Shown piece by piece: positions 20,969 to 32,838 of a stretch of 64,000 bases of DNA (positions are counted from its first letter, which is position 1; each line of letters starts with the position of its first letter). A program made the position numbers and the translations under genes. Origin of the DNA: Theocolax elegans (Eukaryota > Arthropoda > Insecta > Hymenoptera > Cerocephalidae); NCBI GenBank assembly GCA_026168455.1, contig CM047426.1, positions 38,870,175 through 38,934,174 on the forward strand. The letters run 5' to 3'. The notes below the pieces were generated by a model that had not been told where the DNA came from, searched no databases, and saw only the letters and a program-made list of their open reading frames with translations.

Positions 20969-21529
20969 GGTGATCCAGAAACATAGGTAACATATATGTA
21001 TATATATATTCCGATTCAGAAAATTAATTCGAGTATAACCCCGTCGGAATTTTTAAAAAATATTAATTAGGCGAGGCGTAATTAATTTTTGAAATGGGCC
21101 AATCAGAGACCGGATTAGGGAAAAAAGGTGAGCGGCGTTGCCGCGCGAGACTGATGCAACAGGTCAACGAGCGAAGCGGCCGAGGCGCCTGAACATAGCT
21201 AATGCGTATAGCAGTAGCGAAGATCGCGAAAGCGAATGAATCGCAAAATATATTTTACGAGATTGATTGTATGAATAAAATGTACAATCAAGGAAATGAT
21301 TTTTATTTAAGTTTGAATTAGACCGCAAACTAATAAATTCATTACTACTATTATTAATTTACTTACTAAATCTATGATACGCGTGCGTTATAAATATGAG
21401 ATTATTACAGTTTTTAATCTCATCGTATTTACATTAATTTATTGAAACCTTTATGACGAATTTTAAGACAATAAAATTTTGAATTGAATTAAGTTTTGTA
21501 TACAATATAGCCAATAAATACGTTTACCA

Positions 21530-22065
21530 TAAAGATATATCGCTACATATTGGAAATATATTAATTAATTTTGCAAGTATATTGGCAATAATATTGCTAG
21601 GTAAATAATTCCTAGTCCGTGTAAAATGAAATTTAGCTCAAGCCTCAATTCTCCGTTTAAAAAACATAATGCTACCGCGAGCGTTCTCCGATGTTCGCGC
21701 ACATCAAATTTTGTGTTCGCGGAGTAAGCCCGCCGCGGGCGCTCTCCGACGTTCGCGCTCATCAAATTTTGTACTCGCGGAGTAAGCCCGCCGCGGACGC
21801 TCTCCGACGTCCGCACTGCAAGAGCAAACGTGCTCGAAAAAAGTTACTTCGTTAAAATTACAATTCATTGTGTTTCAGACTTAATACATATTTTGGAAAA
21901 CTCGTTCCAAATGTTTAGGATAATAATTGCAATAGTCTGGCTGTTGAATTGAATTGAGTGTTCAATATACAAAATGCCAATGAATAACTACCATAAATTT
22001 GCAATATATTGGTAATATATTAGCAATAATATTGCTAGTAAGTTAATTCCGAGTCCGTGTAAAAT
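21530..22065. repeat. Duplicated AT-rich segment (about 430 bp apart) around a GC-rich 62-bp tandem repeat
   Basis: The phrase TATTGGCAATAATATTGCTAG and the following CCTAGTCCGTGTAAAAT (21581-21625) recur at about 22010-22066 as TATTAGCAATAATATTGCTAG...CCGAGTCCGTGTAAAAT. Between them, 21670-21825 holds about 2.5 copies of a GC-rich 62-bp unit (GCGCTCTCCGACGTTCGCG...CATCAAATTTTGT...CGCGGAGTAAGCCCGCCGCG). The unit contains inverted motifs. An open frame across it is only a by-product of the repeat. Confidence 0.7.
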
Positions 22066-22079
22066 ATGTTATTTGTGTA

Positions 22080-22740
22080 TGTTATTTTTTACAGTGACTC
22101 TATTTTCTCGTACAGTCCCAATCGCACACAACCCATATTTTTTCATATGTGCTAGAAGATCTTGACTAGTGAATAAATTTTTAAAATAAACGTGCAAGTT
22201 ATCTCGATTACGCAAGGATACGTTCTGAAATACTACTTGTAGCATGTTTATTACAACACGACTACCAAGTGCACAGCCTGATATTTTAGCTCTTCAGAGT
22301 ATCTTTGTCGCAATAAATTTCGAAGTTGAAAAGGTACCCATCAGAACTGCTAAGAGCCCAGAGCTTGATTCCAAATCTCACTGGCTTACCTCTAATGAAC
22401 TATTTCAGAGATAATCTACCTTAAAATTTCAGCATTATCTCATCTATATATAAGGCTCTAGAAAAAATTCCGAAACGAATCAAATTTTGTCTAAAAATGT
22501 TTGTCATAGATCTTACGCGATATATTTTATCAGTAGCAGTTGCATCGCGAGGGTGATAAAATTTTATTTTTTACTTTATGTCTTCGAATTTATTTCGAGA
22601 CATAGCATTTTTAACAGGGTCAGCTTTCAAATGTGATTAGCGCAAACGTAATCGCCTCTCTCTTCTAATTCAATAGATAGATGACTTCTTGAAGAAGTCC
22701 TTTTTTTAAATGCAAAGACGTATCTCGTTTTAGACATAAT
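22080..22740 (-). pseudogene. piggyBac-type (PGBD-like) transposase fragment
   Basis: With stops and frame changes, the minus strand reads AMSRNKFEDIK (about 22620), HPRDATATDKIYRVRSM, LYIDEIMLKF (first catalytic D, usually DEQM), GRLSLK, FIRGKPVRFGIKLWALSSSD, GYLFNFEIYCDKDT, then LALGSRVV-like and FTSQDLLAHMKK-like parts to about 22100. This is the central DDE region of a PGBD2/3-type transposase, a different lineage from the ones at 16-20 and 47-49 kb. No complete end repeats were located. Confidence 0.7.
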
Positions 22741-23039
22741 GATTAGGTATAGAATGTATAGTAGGCGTACTTAGAATATAATCTAATATAATCAGATGCT
22801 ACTTTTTTCGAATAAATATTCAAAATTATTTATTTTCGCAAAAATACGTTAATGAAGAATAAAGATTTTTTTCAATATACATATGTAATGATCATGTAAT
22901 CAATAACTAGCATACATTTTCGATACCAAAGATATAAATAATGATCAAGGAAACAAGCACGATTCTAAACTTTGAGTAGTTATATTAAGATTAGAATTGG
23001 GCAATAGAAAAATTGAGGCAAAATAATCAAATCATTTCA

Positions 23040-23693
23040 ATGGCATATTTACCGGATATGTTTAAAGGCTATAACTTGGAAACTGTCAACTTTTAGAAAA
23101 ATTTTTATACTTTGAAAAATGTTTTAAACAATCTAAATACACTGGAATTTTTCTGAGATTTTCTGAAAAAATTTTTGATTTTCAAAAAATGGTGGTAAAT
23201 TTTTTTTTGAAAAGTACCTTTAAAAGTTCAGAAAAAATTTCCTAGTATTCTTTGATGAATTTAAAACCTTTTTTATTCGTGACACGTTTTCGAAAATATC
23301 AAGATTCTTTGAGTTATAGCTGTTTAAACATATCCGGCAAAATTGTCTGTTTCGGACGCCATTTTTAATTAGTCATAAGTGAAAATAAATATAGAAAAAC
23401 GTTTGCTTCATATTCAAACATCGGGTGCACGTTTAAAATTAATCTCAAACCGATTGGACACCGGGATATCTTCAGAAAATGAGATTTGAAAAAAATTCAT
23501 GTTATAAAAAATACGTTTTTTGAAGTATTTTTCAAAAAAAGATGGATTGAACGTCATTTTTTTCAAATTTAAAGCTTACCTAAAAACAGTATAAAATCTT
23601 GATCTCCATTTATTTTCTCTCATTTTTTTCAAGCAGTACAACTTTGAAAACAACAGTCGAAACCCGTGCATTTGGGCGTTAAAGGGTTAAGAG
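23040..23693. mobile_element. Palindromic TTAA-ended element (partial)
   Basis: ACCGGATATGTTTAAAGGCTATAACTT (about 23052; first 20 bases diagnostic) is mirrored by AGTTATAGCTGTTTAAACATATCC at about 23313. The right side ends with CATTTGGGCGTTAAAGGGTTAA (to about 23690). That end closely matches the ends of the palindrome at 34951-37104 (TTAACCCATTAACGCCCAAATG). The matching left end is not visible, so it is a partial member of that family. No gene. Confidence 0.55.
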
Positions 23694-25640
23694 GGGCCAA
23701 AGCATCAAATGAAGAGAGAATCGATTAGACAATAAATTAGAAATGGCGCCGAATTTAGTGAGTGATGAGTGATCCAGGGAAGCAGGCTGATCAAGCTAAG
23801 GTAGCGTGGGCTGAGAAATAACGAGAGATGAGAAATAAGAGGTGATGAATAATGTGAAAGTCGAAGCGAGATTATGAAGGTTGATCTCTTCCAGAATTCT
23901 TCTCCAAAATTTCTTTACTTCAGCTGACGTATTAGAAATTTGAAGAGTAATGCTGATGGCATTATAACCTACTCGAAGGGGGCCGTCGTCTTATCATATT
24001 CAAAAGACGGTACTGGTTCACGAATCAGGAAGAAGTCCAACCACGTGTGAGAAATGAACCACTCGACGTCATTGCATGGAGTGTCCGATGTGTTTGCTCT
24101 AAATTTATTTGCAGCAATACTAGAGGAGCCCATATCAATGCTGAAGTCACCAGTGACAACAACGTGACTAAACGATGGTAAAATATCAGAAAGAACAACA
24201 AAAAATTCACTAGGGTAGACGGCTGAAGGCCTGCAATAGACTACTGCCAACGCCAATGCAACCGTCTCACACACCAAACGTAAGGTGACAAATTCGGGAA
24301 CATTCGAGAAGACAGGGACTAAATGAACATACGCTGCCGCATCATGCCCTACCTTACTCACATGGTCTAGTCGGTTCAAAACATAGCCAGGTAATCTGAT
24401 GATATCAGAAGAGTCATGTTAGGTAAGAAAGGTTTCTGTTATGACAATAATATCAAAGGATCTCGAATGAACTAAAGCTTCAATGGATGAAAAGGTTTTT
24501 ATACGATTTCTATTAACATGATGAATGGAGAATGATTTATAGGTTTTATCGGCCTTAAATTGACCAGACCTGTCTCATTTGGTATGAGGAGAGAGAGGGG
24601 GAAGATTAAGAAGATCAGCATCCGAAGACATGCGCTCAAATCATGCCTCACCCTGCGCGTAAAAACATTTAATTTCAAGACAATGGGCCTCGCATAACCC
24701 AGTGCATTTGATTTATGAGCTGCTGCTAACTAAAGATCGAGCACTGGCTTCGGCCAAAGTGGTCTGAGGAACACGGAGTCAACACCCTTTTCCCTAAAAG
24801 TATCGTGCACATTTTGCCCTTTTAAAAGGTGGGCTCTCTCCATTACCGCATCTCTGGCTATAGCAGAAGGCAGCCGAATTACGATACGTCGAGTACGCGC
24901 GAGAGCAGGCGACAAACCCGCCGGAACAGATTTTGATCGCGGCGTCCGTGGGCGAAGGTCAATGATTTGGTTCACGATCATTGGTATCTTGACAGCCTCA
25001 AATATTTTGTTCGATAGATCTACGGTCGACAATTTCGTTGCAATAGGCAAGCGTAGGACAAGCACCTTACACGTGTCTTCAACAGTATCGGAGGAAGCAA
25101 GAGACTAGGAAGTAGCAGAGGTTTGTGCACCCTTCATCGACTCCAATGTAGTGACTCGAAATTCTAAACCTCCAACACAATTTCCAAGGTCTGCGAATCT
25201 CGTCTCGATTTCTTCCTCGGCTTTCACTTCGTCTACACTGCCTTCACCCCGACTAACCATATCCGCTACAGATTTTAAGCCGCTCCACAAATTATCTTGA
25301 TAATTTCGGGCAAAGATCTCCATCCACTGCGGTGGAACAGTAGCCATTGTAGCGGAGTCGGCGGAGAAATCATCAGTGGGCGTGGCGCCGCGAGGTTGCT
25401 TAGCAACCTGCGACGTTGATGGCAATGGAGGCGAGCCCTTCCGTATCTCTGAAGCTACGAACTTTACGGAAAAATGAGGCCTACAAAAGCTGTAAGGTTT
25501 TCGACGACGAACTTGACCGTGACCTTGAACTTGAGGTGTTTGGATCGTGTCCCAGCTGGTTAAGACAAGGTCGAAAGCGATGGCATAATTAACTAATACA
25601 TTGCTCGAAATGATGACCACCAACCTCTTGGCAGTAAAAC
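23694..25640 (-). mobile_element. LINE 6, ORF1 plus endonuclease only (3' truncated)
   Basis: Minus-strand CR1/Jockey-type LINE. ORF1 (about 25500 down to 24730) shows GSPPLPSTSQVAKQPRG, a coiled-coil stretch, an RRM-like block (MLVLRLPIATKLSTVDL) and the conserved tail VFLRPLWPKPVLDL. The endonuclease (24560-23969) shows LDHVSKVGHDAAAYV, VVYCRPSAVYPSEFF, VVVTGDFSIDMG (GDFN changed to GDFS) and ISHTWLDFFLIREP. RT is absent: the element stops near 23694, beside the TTAA-ended palindrome. Frameshifts are present, and it is dead. Confidence 0.75.
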
Positions 25641-25850
25641 TAAGCGTTAGTAAAATTTTTGAACATTTCTTTGTATTATTTCCGGAGTTAGATTGGCAGG
25701 TTGTGTTTGATAAATTCTATGTTTCAAGAATCTTCAATAGAAATAATCTAACGGTGTAAGATCTGGTAATCTGGCTGGCCACTCAATTTCACCTTGCCAT
25801 ATAATCGAGTTACCGAGATATTTGATACTCTGATGATCTCCTGATGACCT
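25640..25850 (-). pseudogene. Tc1/mariner-like transposase C-terminal fragment
   Basis: Minus strand reads SIIWQGEIEWPARLPDLTPL, then DYFY, a stop (TGG to TGA), RFLKHRIYQTQPANLTPEII and QRNVQKFY. WPARLPDLTPLDYF is the motif around the last catalytic acidic residue of IS630/Tc1/mariner DDE transposases. Nothing upstream of it is recognisable. 25850-26045 holds repeated AAGGTCAAGTT phrases and no gene. Confidence 0.7.
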
Positions 25851-26049
25851 TTAGAATGACATCAAAACAAAATTTGACCTACATGTAAAATTTTACGCTC
25901 TTTTCAAATCGGCGGTCAAAAATAGGGATTCCCATTTTAAAAAATGAAGTTGACTTTCAAATGACTTCCAAATCAAGTTTAAGGTCAAGTTCAAGGTCAA
26001 GTTTAAGGTCACGATCAAATTCTTCGTCGAGAACCTACAACTTTTGTAG

Positions 26050-26572
26050 AGGATATTTCTTGTAAAGTATATAAACTTAATTACAAATTAATTTAAATCT
26101 TTATATAAGTGGCGATTCCTCAGCCAATATTTAATCCTTTATTAATAAATGTAGACTTCTTTATCAGTATAAATTTTTGTCATTATAATGAACGAATATT
26201 TATATAATGTATATTTAAATTAGTTTGTAAGTGGCTATTCCTTAGTCAATATTAGATTATTTCTAGATAAATGTAGATAACTTATATATATTATTTAGCA
26301 ATTAATTTACATTATTTATTTAATTTATGTTTAAATCTGTTTGTAGGTGGCGATTATTTAGTCAATATTTAATTACTACTGATTTATGTTGTATTACTGT
26401 ATGTTTAAATATATTATATATATTATATATTCATTATTATTTTATTATATATTTAAAGAATTTGTAAAAAATGATATATAAATGTTAATTCAAATATTTC
26501 AGGATAAACTATTTTTTTATATAAATTTTTGTGTTTTCTCTAAGTATTTGTTTTTTGAATTATTTATAATTT
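26050..26572. repeat. AT-rich repeats downstream of Helitron helicase
   Basis: Three copies of a GTAAGTGGCGATTCCTTAGT-like motif followed by CAATATTTAAT, at about 26108, 26231 and 26346 (spacing 115-123 bp). They lie 3' of the helicase on its strand, where a Helitron would carry its 3' end. A terminal CTRR hairpin could not be pinned down. Confidence 0.5.
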
Positions 26573-26965
26573 TTTATTAATAATTTTATTATTTAGAAAT
26601 ATTATTAAATTATCTTTTGATGTTGTTCTTGATAAAGCTACATATAATTGACCATGGCTAAATACAGATGTTTATAAATACAAACCAACTTTTTCAAAGG
26701 ATTGACCTTGAGCTTTATTTATAGTCATAACAAAGCTAGGTCTTATAGGAAATTGCTTTCTTATCATATGAAAAGGAATTTCTTCTAATGATGGATATAA
26801 ATCAATACGCCTTAATAATACTATTTTACCAGCGTATTTACGTGTAATTATTTTTATTGTTATAAAATATTGTTTTAATTTTCTTAAACAACCAACTATT
26901 GCACCCTTTTTAGGCACGATTGTTGCACGAGAGTTCGTGTATCTGCAAACGATTTGACACCCCAA
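26573..26965 (-). pseudogene. Helitron helicase C-terminal fragment
   Basis: Minus strand reads MGCQIVCRYTNSRATIVPKK, RKYAGKIVLLRRIDLYPS, RKQFPIRPSFVMTINKAQGQ, SFEKVGLYL, a stop, then TSVFSHGQLYVALSRTTSKD. TINKAQGQ and SHGQLYVALSR are the last helicase motifs of Pif1-like Helitron helicases. Upstream domains are missing here; a Helitron N-terminal motif occurs 2.6 kb away on the same strand (29567-29770). They could be parts of one element separated by insertions. Confidence 0.8.
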
Positions 26966-27224
26966 ACAATGAATAATAGTAGTCGTAAGTAAAAAGTTTT
27001 TAAATTTTTTTCTTTTAATCCATGTTTTATGTTTTTTGTCAAAAACATAATAATAAGGATATCTATATTATATTAAGCTGCTTCCATCAAAAACCTTTCT
27101 CCCCTATTTTTTGATAAATAGATGTATCACATGTTTTTTGACGCACTGTTGGGGGTTAATGTTTTTAGTTGCTTTTTTAAAAGGGGTAAAATTTGAAGGG
27201 GGAAGGGGTGGTGGTATGGGGTGT

Positions 27225-27500
27225 ACCCTGACCACCTAAACATCGTCTTCAGGAAGTGACAATTTATTTTGCATATTCAAGCAGGGTGGCACACTACTTA
27301 CCAGTAGACGATGTCCAGATGACCCGGAGGTCACCCTGACCACCTGGACATCATCTTCAGGAAGTGACAATTTTTATTGCATATTCAAGCAGGGTGGCAC
27401 ACTACTTACCAGTAGACGATGTCCAGATGACCCGGAGGTCACTTTGACCACCTGGACATCGTCTTCAGGAAGTGACAATTTTTTTGCATATTCAAGCAGG
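27225..27500. repeat. 108-bp minisatellite (about 2.5 units)
   Basis: Units start at 27225, 27333 and 27441 with ACCCTGACCACCTGGACATC (variants). Each holds an inverted pair CTGGACATCGTCT / AGACGATGTCCAG about 60 bases apart. One related half-unit recurs at about 32155-32210 (CCACCTGGACATCGTCCTC). No coding potential. Confidence 0.85.
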
Positions 27501-28619
27501 TTGGCAATTCAGAAACTTTTAAAGGACGATTTCATATCTAAAATCTCGGTAGTCTAAGGGTTAAAATGTAAAGTTTCCAAACCGAAAATATAAAAATGTG
27601 ATTTGTGTTAATAGTACTTTGAGTAATAAATACCAAATACACTATAATTTTTTTCCCTTGAATGAGAATAAAGTACAATCTTGTTTCCAAAACTTTCTTT
27701 TCTAAAAAAATGCAAGGTTAAGAAAATACTCATTAGGTATAAAAGAATAGATACATTCCTACCCAGACAGCACTTCATATTGCAGCGATATTGTTGGAAT
27801 AATGTCATATTGCTACAATATTGACAACATACATTGTCTGATTTTAGTATTTTATTAGTTAATGAACGCATTAATGATGATAATAATTTAAGCTAAAGAA
27901 TTGTTGTATTATCTTATGTTTTGACGAAAATTCGTACTATATTTCGAATTACCTATAACCAAATTTTTTAATTCTTTTGGATATGTGGGTGAAAATCATC
28001 TAACGTGCACATTTGTGTAATAGTGAAATATATCCCATTATATCATGTATAAAATTACGAATAATATATTCTAAGTACAATATATGTAATTTAATGTAAG
28101 TCAGCCGTGGAACTTGATAAAAGTTGATTTTATTGCCAAGTTTAAGTTGCTTAAAGTTTGAAATGTAACGTCCCCTGGCTGTAACAAGGCCATAATCGCA
28201 TATTAACTGGTGCGATTATAGGCGTATTTCTTTATTTCAAAAACGGGTTCAAAACTTAATTGTTCATTTTGATAACCACAATTAAAATCAAGTTGAAAAT
28301 CTGAACATTTACTGATTTTTGAAGTGCACTGAACTTGCTGAACTTTGTAACCAACTTGTTATTAATAATAGCTGTGTTATGATTAATGTCTTTAAAATTA
28401 ATTGTAAACATGAAACATTTTTCTGACCAGGTGAAATTGTTAACGTTTGGTTTACTTTAGAGGTAAAAATTTTATTTTTAATATTTCATGATGTTAAGCA
28501 AAAAATACGGGCATGTTTTTGTGGTAATTCAGCGGTTACTTTTTTTAATGTAATTCCTCTGGTAGAGTATAATTGGAAAACTAATAAATTTTTTAAAACC
28601 AATTCATAGAGTAAATTTC
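27501..28619. other. AT-rich sequence without supported gene
   Basis: Near 27540-27560 GGTAGTCTAAGGGTTAA looks like one end of a TTAA element, but no partner was found. Around 27780-27830 lie repeated ATATTGC/CAATATTG words. Two open frames here lack any recognisable motif. The phrase CCCCTGG(C)CTGTAAC occurs at about 28165 and 28708 and in diverged form at 29396, hinting at a dispersed repeat. Confidence 0.4.
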
Positions 28620-28813
28620 AGATAAAGTAACTACATAAAAACAGTATTATTCCGATGTGGAAATTTTGAATGTTAACGTAATAAAATTTAAAAAACAATC
28701 TATGTAATCTCCCCTGGCCTGTAACATCCCCTGTCCAAATTTCTTTTATAACAAATAATCGATGCTGATCATTACATGCTTTACTGTTTTGACTAAAAAT
28801 AAACATTATTTCT

Positions 28814-29008
28814 TAACAATTGTTTTCTCCATTCAAAGGAACTATGCGAGTCCACCAATGGAAATGGAGTAGATGTGAGCCCCAAAAAATTAATTTTAAT
28901 GAAGTAAGTTGTTACGAATGTAATTTGAATAGACAATGTGAACATTATCAATTAGGGTCGATCTCGTACGAAAATAAAACTCAGAAAAAGAGTAAAATTG
29001 TTATTTAA
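28814..29008 (+). CDS. C-terminal-looking fragment of an uncharacterised Cys-rich protein
   Basis: An open frame ending at 29008 reads FSPFKGTMRVHQWKWSRCEP, then NEVSCYECNLNRQCEHYQLG and a lysine-rich end. The CxxC...CxHY spacing looks like a small metal-binding module. I recall similar tails in uncharacterised, often repetitive arthropod proteins but cannot name the family. The true start is unlikely to be the first ATG; this is probably the last part of a decayed gene. Confidence 0.35.
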
Positions 29009-29214
29009 GATAAAAGAAGTCACTACTAAAAGAAATAATAAAAATATATAATTTATATTACAAATATAAAAATTATGTTAAATTGATTATATGGAAACAT
29101 TGCATATATTTTATAAATGGAAGAATTTGTTAATTAATTTTTTTTATTGTTATTATCAATTAGGTATAGTTATATTCAATGTAAACTCCATAAAATATGT
29201 TTATTAAAACTTTC

Positions 29215-29347
29215 TATCCCTATTACAAAATCTCACGTGAGAAATTGATTTTTTATTATTTAGCAAATTTAAACATCTCTCCAATTGAAATATCACATGA
29301 GATTTTGGCATGAAATCTCACTTGAGATCTCACGTGAGATTTTGTAT
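29215..29347. mobile_element. Small MITE with TACAAAATCTCACGTGAGA ends
   Basis: Left end ATCCCTATTACAAAATCTCA (29216) with CGTGAGA following is mirrored by TCTCACGTGAGATTTTGTAT and TAGGGAT at the right. The body of about 70 bp contains further CACGTGAG/CACATGAG copies. The target duplication is unclear. Confidence 0.75.
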
Positions 29348-29566
29348 TAGGGATGTATTCAAGATGTTTATGTTTTATATATCAAAATATATGTAATTCC
29401 CCTGGAATGTAAAAATTAAAAATCTTCAATACGTTGAGTGAATCAACTGATCCTGTATGCCCATTGTAAACAGGTACTCTAGAAACTGTAATTGGTCCAG
29501 AGAAACCAAAAATATATAATTTTTTTCATTTTGTTTTCTTGCATATCACAACGTCAAATGTTCACG

Positions 29567-29770
29567 TTAGATGATTTTCACCCATGTAGGATTGTCAGGT
29601 AGCATTACTTTACCCAGTTGACAACAACTTGAAAATAATTTATTTTTATTGTATTCACATGAGAAATGTTTTGCATGGCAATATTTACAAATTTCAGACA
29701 TTGTACCTAAATAATTTTCAATTATTAAAGATTCATTAAAATAATTATTTGCTATTTTACCATCACACAT
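29567..29770 (-). pseudogene. Helitron N-terminal zinc-finger fragment
   Basis: Minus strand reads IIENYLGTMSEICKYCHAKH, FSCEY and LFSSCCQLGKVMLPDNP. The C..CHA.HF..E...FSSCC..GKV.LP signature is that of the region before the Rep domain in insect Helitron proteins. No Rep HUH motif is visible nearby. It is followed on the + side by the TTAA element at 29799. Confidence 0.7.
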
Positions 29771-29798
29771 ATTATTTTTATTTTTTTTTTGTTTACTC

Positions 29799-32025
29799 TT
29801 AACCCATTAAGTCCCAAAATGACATTTTTTAATCACGGTTTTCAACGGCTGTACTATCTGATAAAAAAAGCTGTAAAAAATTTGAAAGATAGTGTTTCCG
29901 ACGTAAAATTAACTGATCTTTCAGAATATGATATTCATTTTTTCAAAAAATGCACCTTTGACGAGCTATTTAGGTTTTTTTGCAAAAATAACGCGAATTT
30001 TCGAACCTCTTTTTTTTTTATCGAACGTTTTCGTATTGAAATCTCATAAGGATTCTTGTTATAACTATGAAAACCACGTCAAATGATCCTAAACTTGAAG
30101 TTAAGTCATTGACAATTGTCAAATTTCATGTGGAAATACACAAAATGGCGGCCTAAAGATAGAAAAAATGTCAAAATCTTGAGGAATTTTTTACTCAAAA
30201 ACGATGGACTTTAGGAAAAAATTTTATAGAATAAAAAGTTCTTAGAATTCATCAAAGAATACGCTGGAATTTTTTCAGAATTTTTCGACGACTTTATTAA
30301 ATTTTCAAAAAATTTGCACTTTTGAAAAATCCAAAAAGTCGTCAAAAAATTCTGAAAAAATTCCAGCGTATTCTTTGATGAATTCTAAGAACTTTTTATC
30401 CTATAAAATTTTTTTCTAAAGTCCATCGTTTTCTAATAAACGTTCACTGAAGTCTATTTTTGTCTATTATTTACGTTTTGCTGATGACAACATTTTTATA
30501 TTACTTTGAATAAGTAATATCAGTTCTATTATAATATAAGTATAATTATAAGTAATATAATTACTTATAGTGATTATTTATATTATTAGTTTACCAAACT
30601 ACAGCATTCTTTTATATATATTTCTTTCACAATTCATAACTGAGATATAATACTATTATTTTGAGCAGAATTATTCTATCAATGTCTTGTTTTATGAAGA
30701 TACGTCATTTGAAAGAAATTGCAATTTTATGGCCAATCTCCAAAAACCTATTTTTTTCAATGTTCTGTATTATTCGGACCCTGAAATTTATCAGTAATAC
30801 TTAAAACAGATCAGATAAAATAATAAAAATACTTTTTATCCTATAAAAATTTTTTCTAAAGTCCATCGTTTTCTAATAAACGTTCACTGAAGTCTATTTT
30901 GTCTATTATTTACGTTTTGCTGATGACAACATTTTTATATTACTTTGAATAAGTAATATCAGTTCTATTATAATATAAGTATAATTATAAGTAATATAAT
31001 TACTTATAGTGATTATTTATATTATTAGTTTACCAAACTACAGCATTCTTTTATATATATTTCTTTCACAATTCATAACTGAGATATAATACTATTATTT
31101 TGAGCAGAATTATTCTATCAATGTCTTGTTTTATGAAGATACGTCATTTGAAAGAAATTGCAATTTTATGGCCAATCTCCAAAAACCTATTTTTTTCAAT
31201 GTTCTGTATTATCGACCATGAAATTTATCAGTAATATTAAAAAACAGATAAAAATAATAAAAAAATATATACTATAAAGAAATATTTTTTAATAAAATAA
31301 TCTGAAAAAATATTGTTACATCCCATATGAAATCAGAAATAAACAGTAATACAATAACGAACCATAACGCAAAATTCGTAAATAATAGACAAAAATAGAC
31401 TTCAGTGAACGTTTATTAGAAAACGATGGACTTTAGAAAAAAATTTTATAGGATAAAAAGTTCTTAGAATTCATCAAAGAATACGCTGGAATTTTTTCAG
31501 AATTTTTTGACGACTTTTTGGATTTTTCAAAAGTGCAAATTTTTTGAAAATTTAATAAAGTCGTCGAAAAATTCTGAAAAAATTCCAGCGTATTCTTTGA
31601 TGAATTCTAAGAACTTTTTATTCTATAAAATTTTTTCCTAAAGTCCATCGTTTTTGAGTAAAAAATTCCTCAAGATTTTGACATTTTTTCTATCTTTAGG
31701 CCGCCATTTTGTGTATTTCCACATGAAATTTGACAATTGTCAATGACTTAACTTCAAGTTTAGGATCATTTGACGTGGTTTTCATAGTTATAACAAGAAT
31801 CCTTATGAGATTTCAATACGAAAACGTTCGATAAAAAAAAAAGAGGTTCGAAAATTCGCGTTATTTTTGCAAAAAAACCTAAATAGCTCGTCAAAGGTGC
31901 ATTTTTTGAAAAAATGAATATCATATTCTGAAAGATCAGTTAATTTTACGTCGGAAACACTATCGGATAGTACAGCCGTTGAAAACCGTGATTAAAAAAT
32001 GTCATTTTGGGACTTAATGGGTTAA
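29799..32025. mobile_element. 2.2-kb palindromic TTAA element
   Basis: TTAA at 29799-29802 and 32022-32025. Ends TTAACCCATTAAGTCCCAAA are inverted copies that extend as long arms (e.g. CACGGTTTTCAACGGCTGTA at 29837 mirrored at 31968). Inner arms are also self-complementary (AAAGTCGTCAAAAAATTCTG near 30330 and 31510). The centre holds a direct duplication: about 350 bp from about 30449 recur at about 30889 (period 439 bp). No transposase ORF; the open frames over the arms are by-products. The ends resemble those of the element at 34951, so they may be related families. Confidence 0.85.
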
Positions 32026-32029
32026 GTTC

Positions 32030-32838
32030 TGCAATAACATTTAATTTTTTTTTAATGAGGAGTAGCATTTTCATTTATTGACTCATTATCATGAACTTGA
32101 GTTTTTTAAAAAGGGTTAAAATAGGGTAAGGTGAGGGAATTAAAGGAGGATGGGTAGTTGACCTGGAGGTCATCCTGACCACCTGGACATCGTCCTCGGG
32201 AAGTGACATTATTTTTTTGTTTTATAATCTTTTTGTTTAATTTCATTTTCCCTCTGCAATTACAGGCTTGGGACTGACATATTTTAAAAACTGTTTAGTT
32301 TCATAATATGGCTGCATTAAAAATGAAATTATATTTATTGCTATTTATATATTATATTATATTATTAGGTTTTATATTTGAATTAAGTGTACACTTTAAA
32401 GGTGCTGCTTATATGTATATTTATATAGATTTCGCGCACCTGTACTTACGATTAGTATAAATAGAATTATATGCACTATCTGCCGATGTCCGAATATCTA
32501 ATTTCAAATTACTGGTAGATTTACCCAATAATACACATCCAAGCCACGTCATCCCCAGGAAACTTCTCTATTCATCAAGACGGTTTGTGTTACATATATT
32601 TATGCATTAGCCAATCCTTGCCGAGTTTTCTATCCAAGAAGATAAAAATATAGACCACTTTCTTAACTAGACTTTTTTGAAAAAACTAGCCAATGATAGA
32701 GAAATTAGAGAAGGAGTCGCGAATAACTTTCGAACACTTCTACCAGGGTTGTTATTATTAATACTATTGTTTGTGTTATTATTTTTTATATTATTTTTTA
32801 TATTGTTTGTTAATATTTCCTTGTTATGATTTATTTAG
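32030..32838. other. No gene; minisatellite half-unit and AT-rich sequence
   Basis: Contains one copy of the 108-bp minisatellite core (about 32155-32210) and otherwise AT-rich sequence. The end (32790-32838) is T-rich and finishes TTTATTTAG, a plausible 3' splice site for the exon-like segment that follows. Confidence 0.4.

Noticed and set aside
21565..21816. Minus-strand frame with repeated RPRRAYSANTKFDVREH-like segments
   Set aside because: By-product of the GC-rich 62-bp tandem repeat; no coding signal outside it.
29789..30049. Plus-strand frame at the left arm of the TTAA palindrome
   Set aside because: Lies entirely in the inverted arm and is mirrored at the other end; no similarity to any protein.
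32771..32838. Start of the + frame before the exon-like segment
   Set aside because: Low-complexity F/Y/L-rich sequence upstream of a likely 3' splice site; not counted as coding.
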